Below, one piece after another: positions 1-8,472 of a stretch of DNA of 64,000 bases. This stretch comes from Gemmataceae bacterium (lineage in GTDB: Bacteria > Planctomycetota > Planctomycetia > Gemmatales > Gemmataceae), in NCBI GenBank assembly GCA_022842245.1, contig JALHPZ010000019.1:53312-117311 (forward strand), in the 5' to 3' direction. A model generated the notes under the pieces. The model was not told the origin of the DNA, made no database searches, and saw only the letters and a list, made by a program, of their open reading frames with translations. The stretch's first letter is position 1, and each line of letters opens with the position of its first letter. The translations under genes and the position numbers were made by a program.

Positions 1-1371
1 CTTCCCCTTCTCGAAGTGCTCGGCGGCGTTGATGAACAGCACATCGTCCGGCTTCTTGCACTTCTTGAGCACAAGGATGCAGACCGGAATGCCCGTCGAG
101 TAGAACAGGTTCGCCGGCAGGCCGATTACCGTATCGATGCTGCCGTCCTTGAGCAGCTTGGTGCGGATGCGTTCCTCCGCGCCGCCGCGGAACAGCACGC
201 CGTGCGGCAGGATGATCGCCATCACCCCTTCATCCTTCAGATAATGGAAGCCGTGCAGCAGGAAAGCGAAGTCGGCCGCGCTCTTCGGGGCCAGTCCGTA
301 GTTCTTGAAGCGGACATCGTCGCCCATCGCCTCGGTTGGTTCCCAGCGGTAGCTGAACGGCGGATTCGCCACCACCGCATCGAACTTCGGCATCTTGGCG
401 GGGTTGAGTTCCCGCAGCATGTCCCAGTCGTTCGTCAGCGTATCGCCGTGGTGGATCTCGAACTCCGAGTCCTTTACCCCGTGCAGCAGCATGTTCATCC
501 GCGCCAGATTGTAGGTCGTGATGTTCTTTTCCTGCCCGAAGATCTTCCCGATCCCGTGCGGCCCCATCCGGTGCCGGACGTTGAGCAGCAACGAACCCGA
601 TCCGCAGGCGAAGTCGAACAGGCTCTCCAGCCGCTTCTTCTTGCCGGTCTTCGGCTCCTGGCTGTCGAGCGTGACGATCGCCGAGAGGATGCTCGAAATC
701 TGCTGCGGCGTGTAGAACTCGCCCGCCTTCTTCCCGGAACCCGCAGCGAACTGACCAATGAGGTACTCGTAGGCGTCGCCCAGCGTGTCGGCGTCGGTCG
801 AGAACTCCGCCAGCCCCTCGGCGATCTTCTGGATGATCGTGCAGAGCTTGGCATTGCGGTCGGCGTAGGTCTTTCCCAGCTTATCCGAGCTGAGATTGAT
901 CTCGGAGAACAGCCCTTGGAACGTGCTCTGGAACGATTCTTCCTCGATGTACTTGAATCCCTTCTGCAGCGTATTCAACATTTCCGCATCTTGCGTGCGG
1001 GCCATGTTCGCGATGCTTGCCCAAAGGTGATCGGGCTTGATGACGTAGTGCACCTTGCGGCGCATCTGCTTCTCAAAGTCCGCCACATCCTTCTTGTTCG
1101 CTGCGTACCAAATTGCCAGTGGTACGAGTCGCTTTTCAGTGCTACCCTTGGGTGCCGTAATCAGCGCCTTCGATGCTTCGTCGCCATTCGCCTTCGGATA
1201 GTCCTTGCCGAGTTCCTTCTTCACCGCGGACTCGTAGTTGTCCGACAGGTAGCGAAGAAACAGGAACGCCAGCATGTAATCGCGGAAGTCGTCCGCGTTC
1301 ATCGCGCCGCGCAGTTGATCCGCGATGGCCCAGAGAGTCTTGCCGAGTTGTTGTTGGTCGTTGCCGTTCAT
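1..1371 (-). CDS. hsdM: Type I restriction-modification DNA methyltransferase subunit M (partial, 3' end outside window)
   Basis: HsdM is the N6-adenine methyltransferase subunit of a type I restriction-modification complex. With HsdS it methylates the recognition site and protects host DNA. The frame is open from ATG at 1371 to the window edge, giving 457 visible residues. The N-terminal helical domain has a conserved segment, ADQLRGAMNADDFRDYMLAF. The Rossmann domain carries SAM motif I as FDFACGSGSLLLNV and catalytic motif IV as NPPF. The C-terminal end is missing because it lies left of position 1. The start overlaps the stop of the upstream nuclease gene by four bases (ATGA), which indicates translational coupling. 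Assignment is firm; only the C-terminus is unseen. Confidence 0.96.
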   Translation of the reverse strand, partial: MNGNDQQQLGKTLWAIADQLRGAMNADDFRDYMLAFLFLRYLSDNYESAVKKELGKDYPKANGDEASKALITAPKGSTEKRLVPLAIWYAANKKDVADFEKQMRRKVHYVIKPDHLWASIANMARTQDAEMLNTLQKGFKYIEEESFQSTFQGLFSEINLSSDKLGKTYADRNAKLCTIIQKIAEGLAEFSTDADTLGDAYEYLIGQFAAGSGKKAGEFYTPQQISSILSAIVTLDSQEPKTGKKKRLESLFDFACGSGSLLLNVRHRMGPHGIGKIFGQEKNITTYNLARMNMLLHGVKDSEFEIHHGDTLTNDWDMLRELNPAKMPKFDAVVANPPFSYRWEPTEAMGDDVRFKNYGLAPKSAADFAFLLHGFHYLKDEGVMAIILPHGVLFRGGAEERIRTKLLKDGSIDTVIGLPANLFYSTGIPVCILVLKKCKKPDDVLFINAAEHFEKGK

Positions 1372-2429
1372 GGTTGGTTTTCGTCGCGCGTATTGTGTTC
1401 GTGTTGCAAGCGCCGGTCGTCGATCGCGGCCCGTTCCCGCTCGATTTCCCGGCGAAGCTCCTCTTCGGTCGGCAAGACAAGACGGTATTTGCTGGCGAAC
1501 AACTGTTCGCTGCCGTGCAGCACGGAATAGCGAACCACCGACTGATCCTTGCTGCCGCACAGCAGGATTCCCACGGTCGGGTTGTCGTCCGCCCCGCGCT
1601 TCAGATCGTCGTAGATCCGGACATACATGTCCATCTGTCCGATGTCCTGATGCGTCAGATGCCCGGTTTTCAGGTCGATCAGGACGAAGCACTTCAGCAG
1701 GTAGTTGTAAAAGACGAGGTCGACGAAAAAGTCCTGCGTTTCCGTGCTGATGCGCTGCTGGCGGGCGACGAACGCGAAGCCCTTGCCGAGTTCCAGCAGG
1801 AATTGCCGCAACTGGTCCATCAGGGCTTGCTCGAAGTCCCCCTCCAACAGCCGCCCCGCGTCGGGCAGGCCGAGGAATTCGAGCATGACCGGATCCCGCA
1901 CAAAGTCGCGGGCCGTGGGAGCCATGGCCGCATTCTCCGCCGGTGGCTTCTCCGGGCTGGACAAAAGCCGCTCATAGGAGAGCGTGGCGATTTGTCGCTC
2001 CAGCACGCGCGTGCTCCAGTTCTGCGTCGCGGCTTCCGCCAGATACCACTGGCGGGCATCGGGAGCATCGACCCTTAGCAGCAGGCGGTAGTGCGTCCAA
2101 CTCAATTCGCGACGCAGTGCGTCGCGAATCGGGAATGCGAGGTAAAAGGCCCGCATGTGGCGCAGATTCGTGGCGTCGAAACCCTTGCCGAATTCACGGG
2201 TAAGGGAGTCGGCGAGGGTCGCCAGCAATGCCTGCCCGTAGGCGGCGCGATGCGATCCGCCTTGCTCGAATTCCAAGATGTGCCGACCGATTTCCCAGTA
2301 CGTCTGCACCTGAACCGAATGGGCCGTCCGAACGATCCGTTCGCGGGCCTGGGCGATCAACTCCCGCAACGATTCCAGCAGCGGCCCCGTCTCCGCCGGT
2401 GCGACGAGTTCTCGTGGTTTGTCGCTCAC
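1368..2429 (-). CDS. PDDEXK nuclease domain protein (DUF1016/YhcG family) inside the R-M operon
   Basis: A 353-residue protein of the DUF1016 (YhcG) family, which has an N-terminal helical domain and a C-terminal PD-(D/E)xK nuclease fold. The N-terminal signature is visible as VQTYWEIGRHILEFEQGG and the family motif as ELSWTHYRLLLRVD. Candidate catalytic residues lie in DFFVDLVFYN followed by VLIDLKTGHLTHQDIGQMD, where a D-x-K replaces the more usual E-x-K. The gene overlaps hsdS upstream and hsdM downstream by four bases each, so all three are translationally coupled. The family commonly accompanies restriction loci; its exact role (accessory nuclease or regulator) is not established. The family call is strong and the role is inference. 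Confidence 0.9.
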   Translation of the reverse strand: MSDKPRELVAPAETGPLLESLRELIAQARERIVRTAHSVQVQTYWEIGRHILEFEQGGSHRAAYGQALLATLADSLTREFGKGFDATNLRHMRAFYLAFPIRDALRRELSWTHYRLLLRVDAPDARQWYLAEAATQNWSTRVLERQIATLSYERLLSSPEKPPAENAAMAPTARDFVRDPVMLEFLGLPDAGRLLEGDFEQALMDQLRQFLLELGKGFAFVARQQRISTETQDFFVDLVFYNYLLKCFVLIDLKTGHLTHQDIGQMDMYVRIYDDLKRGADDNPTVGILLCGSKDQSVVRYSVLHGSEQLFASKYRLVLPTEEELRREIERERAAIDDRRLQHEHNTRDENQP

Positions 2430-3640
2430 GATTCAACCTCCGCCGCCGACGGGAAGAGCTGCTGCATCAGCCCCTTCTTGTGCGCCCGCAACGCGGCCAG
2501 CTTCTCGGACTGCACGGCAATACGACCATTGAGAGATCCGAGGCAATCGGCGATGCGCTGCTGTTCGTCGCCCATTGGGCAACGCAGCGGGATGCGAGCG
2601 AAGTCGTCGAAATACAGACGTAGGCGGTCCTTGGTGAGACCCCGCGAGTACGACGTCAGCAAGTGCAGAGATTCGGGTAACTTGAAGAGGTATTCAAAGA
2701 AGCGAGAAACGACTCCCTTCTCCGGAGCGAGCACGATGTACGCCGGGCTGACTAGGCAGTCTTCGGACGCGACGCCGAGCGCGCCCTGCCACATCCGCAT
2801 CATGTTGTAGGCGATGTCGTCCTTGCACGCCTTCTTGTTTCCGGCCGCCTCTTCGATGTCATAGAAATTGCGATCAATCGAATCCCGCCGCACCATTCCG
2901 TCGTACATGGTGACGGAATAGATCGGCAAGCCATCCTCACCCTTGGTGATACGGTTCGCGAACAAGGTGCCCGCCTTCTTCTCTTCCCACTCCCCCGCGT
3001 TGCGGAACTCCGGGAAGCGCAATCGCGGCGTGGTTTCGCCGTCGCGTGGGAAGAGTTGTTGCATCAGGCCGTTCTTATAGGTCCGCAGCGACTCCAGCTT
3101 CCGCCCCTCCGCCGCGATCAGCACATCCAGCAACGAAAGGCAATCGGCAATCTTCCGCTGCTCGAGGGGCGAAGGGTAAGCAACCGGATACTCCATCATC
3201 AATCCGACGTCACCACGAGGCATCTTGACGCCCTTGGCACCCGTCATCACATGGGCAATGAATGACTCGCTCCTGAGCGCACAGGCGAAGTAATCGTTTC
3301 GAATTACCGGCTTTGCTCGAATCACGATGACATCATTCGATGCACCACCATCACGATCTGCGGCCCAAACCTTCTTCAAATATGGCCGTATATTGGATAC
3401 CAACACGTCGTTGGTGCGGAATCGAGTCACGGAGCCGGTAGAGGGCAGGTTTGAAGCGAGAGTGATCCCGCCAAAATCGGAACGGATGTTTTCCGTGCTG
3501 ACATAGTCCTCCAGCGCGAGACTGCTCGGCGAGACTCGTTCGTCCACAAGGTCGGCGACGTCGTTGAGTTCGGCATCGTTCCAGTCATCCCGGAACTCTG
3601 GAAACCGCAGCTTGGGCGTCAACGTGCTGTTCTTGCTCAT
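2426..3640 (-). CDS. hsdS: Type I restriction-modification specificity subunit S
   Basis: HsdS sets the DNA target of the type I complex through two target-recognition domains joined by helical spacers. The 404-residue protein shows the expected internal symmetry. Each half starts with a KLRFPEFR/RLRFPEFR segment followed by a tryptophan-containing stretch, and ends in a conserved coiled helix with GLMQQLFP (near residues 195 and 395). Repeated DNA underlies the two conserved helices, around 2450-2510 and 3045-3105, which could allow domain exchange by recombination. The start lies 10 bp after the hsdR stop and the stop overlaps the DUF1016 gene. The target sequence cannot be predicted from this window. 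Confidence 0.95.
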   Translation of the reverse strand: MSKNSTLTPKLRFPEFRDDWNDAELNDVADLVDERVSPSSLALEDYVSTENIRSDFGGITLASNLPSTGSVTRFRTNDVLVSNIRPYLKKVWAADRDGGASNDVIVIRAKPVIRNDYFACALRSESFIAHVMTGAKGVKMPRGDVGLMMEYPVAYPSPLEQRKIADCLSLLDVLIAAEGRKLESLRTYKNGLMQQLFPRDGETTPRLRFPEFRNAGEWEEKKAGTLFANRITKGEDGLPIYSVTMYDGMVRRDSIDRNFYDIEEAAGNKKACKDDIAYNMMRMWQGALGVASEDCLVSPAYIVLAPEKGVVSRFFEYLFKLPESLHLLTSYSRGLTKDRLRLYFDDFARIPLRCPMGDEQQRIADCLGSLNGRIAVQSEKLAALRAHKKGLMQQLFPSAAEVES

Positions 3641-3650
3641 GGCCGTCTCC

Positions 3651-6600
3651 TTACTGCTCGTAGGCGTTGAGGCCCGAAATCTCGCGGCCGTTGGCGAGCT
3701 TCTTCAGGAGGGGTAACAGGTCGTCCATGAGTGCCAGTTCCTTTTCCCGGCGTTCGCGCCAGCTGAGCTCCAGCGGGGCGAGCAGGTCGGTGAGTTGTTC
3801 GCCGTCAAAGACCATCCGGCCGAGGATCGTATCGACGAAGCCTTGCAGCGTGGCGGTTGCCAGGCCGTGCTTGCCGGCGACGGTGGCCAGTTCCTTTGCG
3901 TTCCGCTCATCCTTGAACTTCTGGTAGCCCTCGCGGACGGCCTTTTCATCGAGCTTCTTGCCGGTCTCCAGCGACTTGACGTAGTCAGTGATCAACTCGC
4001 GTTCGTCCATGAACTTGGCGTCGGCGGCGATCAGGCCGATCAGTTGTTCCCGGCTCATCTTCGCCTTGCCGGGGGCCTGCTGCGAATACTTGGCGATCAA
4101 GCCCATGATGTAGTCGTAATCGATCACCGCGGAGGCGAAGAGGACGAACTCGAAATCGAGTTGGTCCACGGACGGGTTGGGCGTGCTGCCGCCGGTCTTG
4201 CCCTGCTGCTGCTTGAGCCGCTGGGCCGTTTCGAGATACGCGCCGCGGAATCCCTTGAGCTTCTCCTTGGGGAGGATGCTTTCGATGGCCTTTTCGTTCT
4301 CCGGCGTGAGGTCGGTGTACTGGTCGAGCTGCGTTTGCAGTCGCTGCACTTCCTTGAACTTGTTGATGAAGGCGGCGCGGGCGTCGTCCCCCTTCAGGTT
4401 CGGCACGGCCTCGGGCTTCGGTTCGAGCTTCTGGGACGCCATAAAGGTGTTCAACTCGTTGACTGCGGTCTTGAGTTTCTCGATCACCTGCGGGGCCTTG
4501 TCCACGAGCCAGATCTCGCGGGCCTTGTCCGCCTTGGCACCGGAGAAGAGGGCGATGGCGGCATCGACGCTGTCCTGCTGGCCGCGAAAGTCGAGGACGT
4601 TGCCGTACGGCTTGGCGCCGTTGAGCACGCGGTTGGTGCGGGAGAACGCCTGAATTAAGCCGTGATGCTTGAGGTTCTTGTCGACGTAGAGCGTGTTGAG
4701 GAACTTCGAGTCGAAGCCGGTGAGGAGCATGTCGACGACGATGGTGATGTCGATCTTCTCCCGCCCCTTCTTCGGCAGGTCGGCGTTCGGGTACTGCTGG
4801 TCCTTGATCCGCTTTTGCACGTCCTGGTAGTAGAGATCGAACTCGTTGATGCTGTGATTCGTGCCGAAGCGGGCGTTGTAGTCGGCGACGATGAAGGCGA
4901 GGGCCTTCTTCTTCCCCTCGGGGTCCTGCTCGTTGTCGGCCTTCTCCTGCGGCAGGTCTTCCTGGATCTGCTGCACGTCCTTGTTCCCCTCGGCCGGCGG
5001 CGAGAAGACACAGGCGATGTTCAGGCGTGCGAAGTCGGGGTCCGCGATGGCGCGGCCGTTCTGCACGCCGTCGAACATGGCGAAGTACTCGATGGCGTCG
5101 TTGATCGACGCCGTGGCGAGGAGGGCGTTGAACCGCCGGCCGCCGGTGGCGGCATCGTGCTTGGCGAGGATGGCGTCGACGACGGCCTTCTTGAGCACCG
5201 TCCCGCCGGGGGCGAGGTCCTTCTTTCCCGGCTTGAAGTAGTCGACGTGGAACCGCAGCACGTTCTGGTCTTCGATGGCGTGCGTGATGGTGTAGGCGTG
5301 CAGTTCCTTCTGGAAGAGGTCGACGGTTGTCTTGTACGACGCCTGCTGCCCTTCGATCTTCTGCGCGGTGGCGTTTTCCTCGAAGATCGGCGTGCCGGTG
5401 AAGCCGAAGAGCTGGGCCTTGGGGAAAAACTCCTTAATGGCCTGATGGTTGTCTCCGAACTGCGAGCGGTGGCACTCATCGAAGATGAAGACGATCCGCT
5501 TGTCCCGCAGCGGTTCGAGTTGCTCCTTGTGGGTGGCCTTGCCCTGGCTCTTGTTCTGCTTGTTGCGCTTGCTGGACTCGTCCAGCGCGAGGCCGAGCTT
5601 CTGGATCGTGGTGACGATGACCTTGTCGGCATAGTCCTCCGAGAGCATGCGCCGAACGAGCGTGCCGGTGTTCGTGTTCTCCTCGACGCAGCCTTCCTGG
5701 AACCGGTTGAACTCCTCGCGGGTCTGCCGGTCGAGGTCCTTGCGGTCGACGACGAAGAGGCACTTCTCGATGTCCGGGTTGTCCTTCAGGAGCGTCGAGG
5801 CCTTGAAGGAGGTGAGTGTCTTGCCGCTGCCGGTGGTGTGCCAGATGTAGCCGTTGCCGCTCTGCTGGCGGATGCACTCGACGATCGCCTTCACGGCGTA
5901 GATCTGGTACGGCCGCATCATGAGCAACTTCTGCTCGTTGGCGACGAGCACCATGTAGCGGCTGACCATTTCGCTGAGGGTACACTTCGCGAGGAACTTC
6001 TCGGCGAATGTGTCGAGGTGGACGATCTTGCTGTTGTCCTCGGCGGCGAACTGGTAAACGGGCAGGAAGCGCTCGTCGGCGTTGAAGCTGAAGTGACGGG
6101 CGTTGTTGTTGGCGAAGTACCAGGTATCGGTGTAGTTGCTGACGATGAAGAGCTGCACGAAGCTCAGGAGTGTGCGGGAGTAGCCGTTGCCGGGATCGTT
6201 CTTGTACTCGACGATCTGTTCCATCGCCCGCCGCGGGCTGATGCCGAGCGTCTTGAGCTCGACCTGCACGACCGGCACGCCGTTGATGAGCAGGAGAACG
6301 TCGTAGCGGTGGTGACTGTTATCGGTGTTGATGCGGAGTTGGTTGACGATCTCGAACGTGTTCTTGCACCAGTCCTTGATGTTGACGAGCGTGTAGTTGA
6401 GCGGCGTGCCGTCGTCGCGGGTGAAGCTGTTAATCGTGCGGAGGGTGCGGGCCGATGCGAAGACGTCCGGCTTGACGATCTCGTCGAGCAAGCGTTGGAA
6501 TTCATCGTCGGTGAGCCTGACGCGGTTCAACGCCTGGAACTTCTCCCGGAAGTTGGCCTCGAGTGCGGCGCGGTTGCGGATGTCGGGGCGGTATTCGTAT

Positions 6601-6656
6601 TTCAAGCCGAGCAGCTTTTGAACGAACCGCTCTTCGAGTTGCTGTTCGGACGACAT
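3651..6656 (-). CDS. hsdR: Type I restriction endonuclease subunit R
   Basis: HsdR is the ATP-dependent translocase and nuclease of the type I complex. The 1001-residue length is usual. The N-terminal nuclease domain has RYDVLLLINGVPVVQVELKT with the ExK core near residue 133. The SF2 helicase motor has Walker A HTTGSGKT near residues 272-279 and a DECH box in VFIFDECHRSQFGD. Motif III-like FGFTGTP and the C-terminal motor motif FSRTNRVL are also present. It is the first gene of the leftward operon R-S-DUF1016-M, an order that differs from the common M-S-R. The start at 6656 is the only ATG near the beginning of conserved sequence. Confidence 0.96.
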   Translation of the reverse strand: MSSEQQLEERFVQKLLGLKYEYRPDIRNRAALEANFREKFQALNRVRLTDDEFQRLLDEIVKPDVFASARTLRTINSFTRDDGTPLNYTLVNIKDWCKNTFEIVNQLRINTDNSHHRYDVLLLINGVPVVQVELKTLGISPRRAMEQIVEYKNDPGNGYSRTLLSFVQLFIVSNYTDTWYFANNNARHFSFNADERFLPVYQFAAEDNSKIVHLDTFAEKFLAKCTLSEMVSRYMVLVANEQKLLMMRPYQIYAVKAIVECIRQQSGNGYIWHTTGSGKTLTSFKASTLLKDNPDIEKCLFVVDRKDLDRQTREEFNRFQEGCVEENTNTGTLVRRMLSEDYADKVIVTTIQKLGLALDESSKRNKQNKSQGKATHKEQLEPLRDKRIVFIFDECHRSQFGDNHQAIKEFFPKAQLFGFTGTPIFEENATAQKIEGQQASYKTTVDLFQKELHAYTITHAIEDQNVLRFHVDYFKPGKKDLAPGGTVLKKAVVDAILAKHDAATGGRRFNALLATASINDAIEYFAMFDGVQNGRAIADPDFARLNIACVFSPPAEGNKDVQQIQEDLPQEKADNEQDPEGKKKALAFIVADYNARFGTNHSINEFDLYYQDVQKRIKDQQYPNADLPKKGREKIDITIVVDMLLTGFDSKFLNTLYVDKNLKHHGLIQAFSRTNRVLNGAKPYGNVLDFRGQQDSVDAAIALFSGAKADKAREIWLVDKAPQVIEKLKTAVNELNTFMASQKLEPKPEAVPNLKGDDARAAFINKFKEVQRLQTQLDQYTDLTPENEKAIESILPKEKLKGFRGAYLETAQRLKQQQGKTGGSTPNPSVDQLDFEFVLFASAVIDYDYIMGLIAKYSQQAPGKAKMSREQLIGLIAADAKFMDERELITDYVKSLETGKKLDEKAVREGYQKFKDERNAKELATVAGKHGLATATLQGFVDTILGRMVFDGEQLTDLLAPLELSWRERREKELALMDDLLPLLKKLANGREISGLNAYEQ

Positions 6657-7049
6657 TTTGTGACCTCTTCCCGTTCAATAGACTAATGACGGTTCGATTG
6701 TTTTCAGGAAGTCCTTGTTCTCATGGGCGTCGCCCGACTTCGATGACTGGAACGCGAGATCATCCCTTGATCAGCTGCGTTCTGAGCGGAAAGTGATCGC
6801 GATAGCTTACCGTTCCCGTTGGAACTTGGCCAATTCTGGTAGCGATGCCCAACCCGCCCGTTCGCTCTCGTCGGCGCGTTGAGTAGCATGCCGACACTTC
6901 GCCATGGCTCGATTGATTGATCATCCGTATACTATTCCCGGGCAGTCGGCACGACGGGTTCGAAACCGTCGTGCCTGAAATACGATCCGGCCCGCCGCGT
7001 GACTCACCTCCGTCGGCGGGCCGGTCGGGCTGCGACGAGGTGAGCGAGA
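6657..7049. promoter_or_regulatory. Divergent intergenic region with two inverted repeats
   Basis: This 393-bp spacer separates leftward hsdR from the rightward gene at 7050 and should hold both promoters. It contains two perfect 10-bp inverted repeats. The first has arms GGCACGACGG (6948-6957) and CCGTCGTGCC (6966-6975). The second has arms CCGGCCCGCC (6987-6996) and GGCGGGCCGG (7015-7024). The second ends 25 bp before the next start codon. Neither is followed by a T-tract, so operator or mRNA structure is more likely than terminator. No convincing coding frame was seen. Confidence 0.5.
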
Positions 7050-8459
7050 ATGGATCGCGAACAAATCTTCGAGCACTTCCGTTGCCTGGTCCCCGATTAT
7101 TTTCTCGATAGCGGGTTCCTCGCTCGTTGGGAAAAGACGTTTCCAAATCGGCATCCAACCGATGGCTTCGGATTGCCGATAATCGATCCGGCCTTACTTG
7201 CCGACCCTATCTTCCGATTCGCCAAGCAACTGAAGATCGTGTCGAGTTGGCAACGAGCCCGGAACCTTTTCACGTTCCGAAACGAACAGAACATCGGCGG
7301 CTACGAAGATTTGATCCATCTGGCCGCACGCGGGCGGCATTTCCTGAGTGAGTACGTCGAACGACCAGACTTCGTTCGCATCGCATCCGTCCGACGGCTT
7401 CGAAGTCCGTTCAGGCTTGTCGAGCGGGAACAGTTCGCCGGATACTTGAAGGGTCCGCCAGAAGTGCCCGTTTTCGACCGATCTGTTGGCTATTCCGGAG
7501 ACTGGAACTGTTTCCACGTGCCGGAATCGGTCCGGACATGGGAGGAGATTAAAGCACAGACCGATTTTGGCAACGAATGGCTCGTCGCTGATTTCTCGAG
7601 TGTGGCGGCTGACGTTCTTGCCGATCCGAAGAACCTCGAACGGCAAATTATCATCGTGCTCTGGCCCGCGGGCGACCAACAGAGGCCGGAAGATGTTCTC
7701 CTCGGCTTGGTTCGCAACGTATGGGACGCGCTGCCGCGGATCGGACGAGAGATTGGATGCGAAGTCGAACTGCCACAGAGGCCCCGCCAACTATCGGGCA
7801 TGGACCTGTTCAACGACTTGTTCGACAAATTAGACGAATGGCATCGGCGCGTCAGGCACAGTGACCCAGCGTTCGCAGAGTACTGTCGTGGAAGGGAATT
7901 CCTGTCCCAAGGGTTGCCTTACACGCCCAGCGATTCCGTGGATCGCGGTGAGATGAACGAACGAGTTACTCGAGAACTCGGACGGCTCGCAATATGGGCC
8001 GGGCAAATTATGGAGTATCCTTGCAAGAGAGGAACCAAAATTGACGGTTCCGATCTTCAATACGACGCGGATCTGACACTCGAAGCCGTTAGGGAACTCT
8101 TCTGTGAGGCAGCCCATTGGCTGGCGACGGTCGGCGAGAAAGGGCCAGACGCTCCCGTCGCCGTACCTACGGTGGAACAGTACCGCATGGAATTGCTTCG
8201 ACTTGCAGAGTGGTGTAGGAATTACACGAATCGAAAGGCCGAAGAGTCAGGCGGCAAACTTCCCTTCAAGCCGGGATTTCTGAGCGCTGATGAACTCGCC
8301 GAACTTTTCGGGCTGGAAGCCGAAGCGACTCGCAAAAAACTCGAGCGGCATTCGAAGCAGTTCACAGATTGCTTCATCGAACTGGAAGGACGACGGCACA
8401 AAGAACCAAGACGCCTCTACCGTGTTGTGGATGTTGAAAATCTCCTGAAAAAAGGGTAG
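7050..8459 (+). CDS. Hypothetical protein, 469 aa
   Basis: I do not recognise this protein. It is 469 residues, without a signal peptide or membrane segment. The last 60 residues (from GFLSADELAELFGLEAEATR) look like a winged-helix or helix-turn-helix DNA-binding module. The central part is rich in acidic and aromatic residues and has no obvious catalytic motif. A Shine-Dalgarno-like GAGGTG lies about 7 nt before ATG 7050, which supports the start. It sits alone between the restriction operon and the integrase, transcribed away from hsdR. A defence-associated or element-regulatory role is possible from position only. Confidence 0.75.
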   Translation: MDREQIFEHFRCLVPDYFLDSGFLARWEKTFPNRHPTDGFGLPIIDPALLADPIFRFAKQLKIVSSWQRARNLFTFRNEQNIGGYEDLIHLAARGRHFLSEYVERPDFVRIASVRRLRSPFRLVEREQFAGYLKGPPEVPVFDRSVGYSGDWNCFHVPESVRTWEEIKAQTDFGNEWLVADFSSVAADVLADPKNLERQIIIVLWPAGDQQRPEDVLLGLVRNVWDALPRIGREIGCEVELPQRPRQLSGMDLFNDLFDKLDEWHRRVRHSDPAFAEYCRGREFLSQGLPYTPSDSVDRGEMNERVTRELGRLAIWAGQIMEYPCKRGTKIDGSDLQYDADLTLEAVRELFCEAAHWLATVGEKGPDAPVAVPTVEQYRMELLRLAEWCRNYTNRKAEESGGKLPFKPGFLSADELAELFGLEAEATRKKLERHSKQFTDCFIELEGRRHKEPRRLYRVVDVENLLKKG

Positions 8460-8472
8460 ACGGTTTCGGGCA

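Noticed and set aside
4662..6686. 674-codon plus-strand frame opposite hsdR
   Set aside because: Composition dominated by Val, Leu, Asp and Glu mirrors antisense of a high-GC gene; the hsdR frame has all family motifs.
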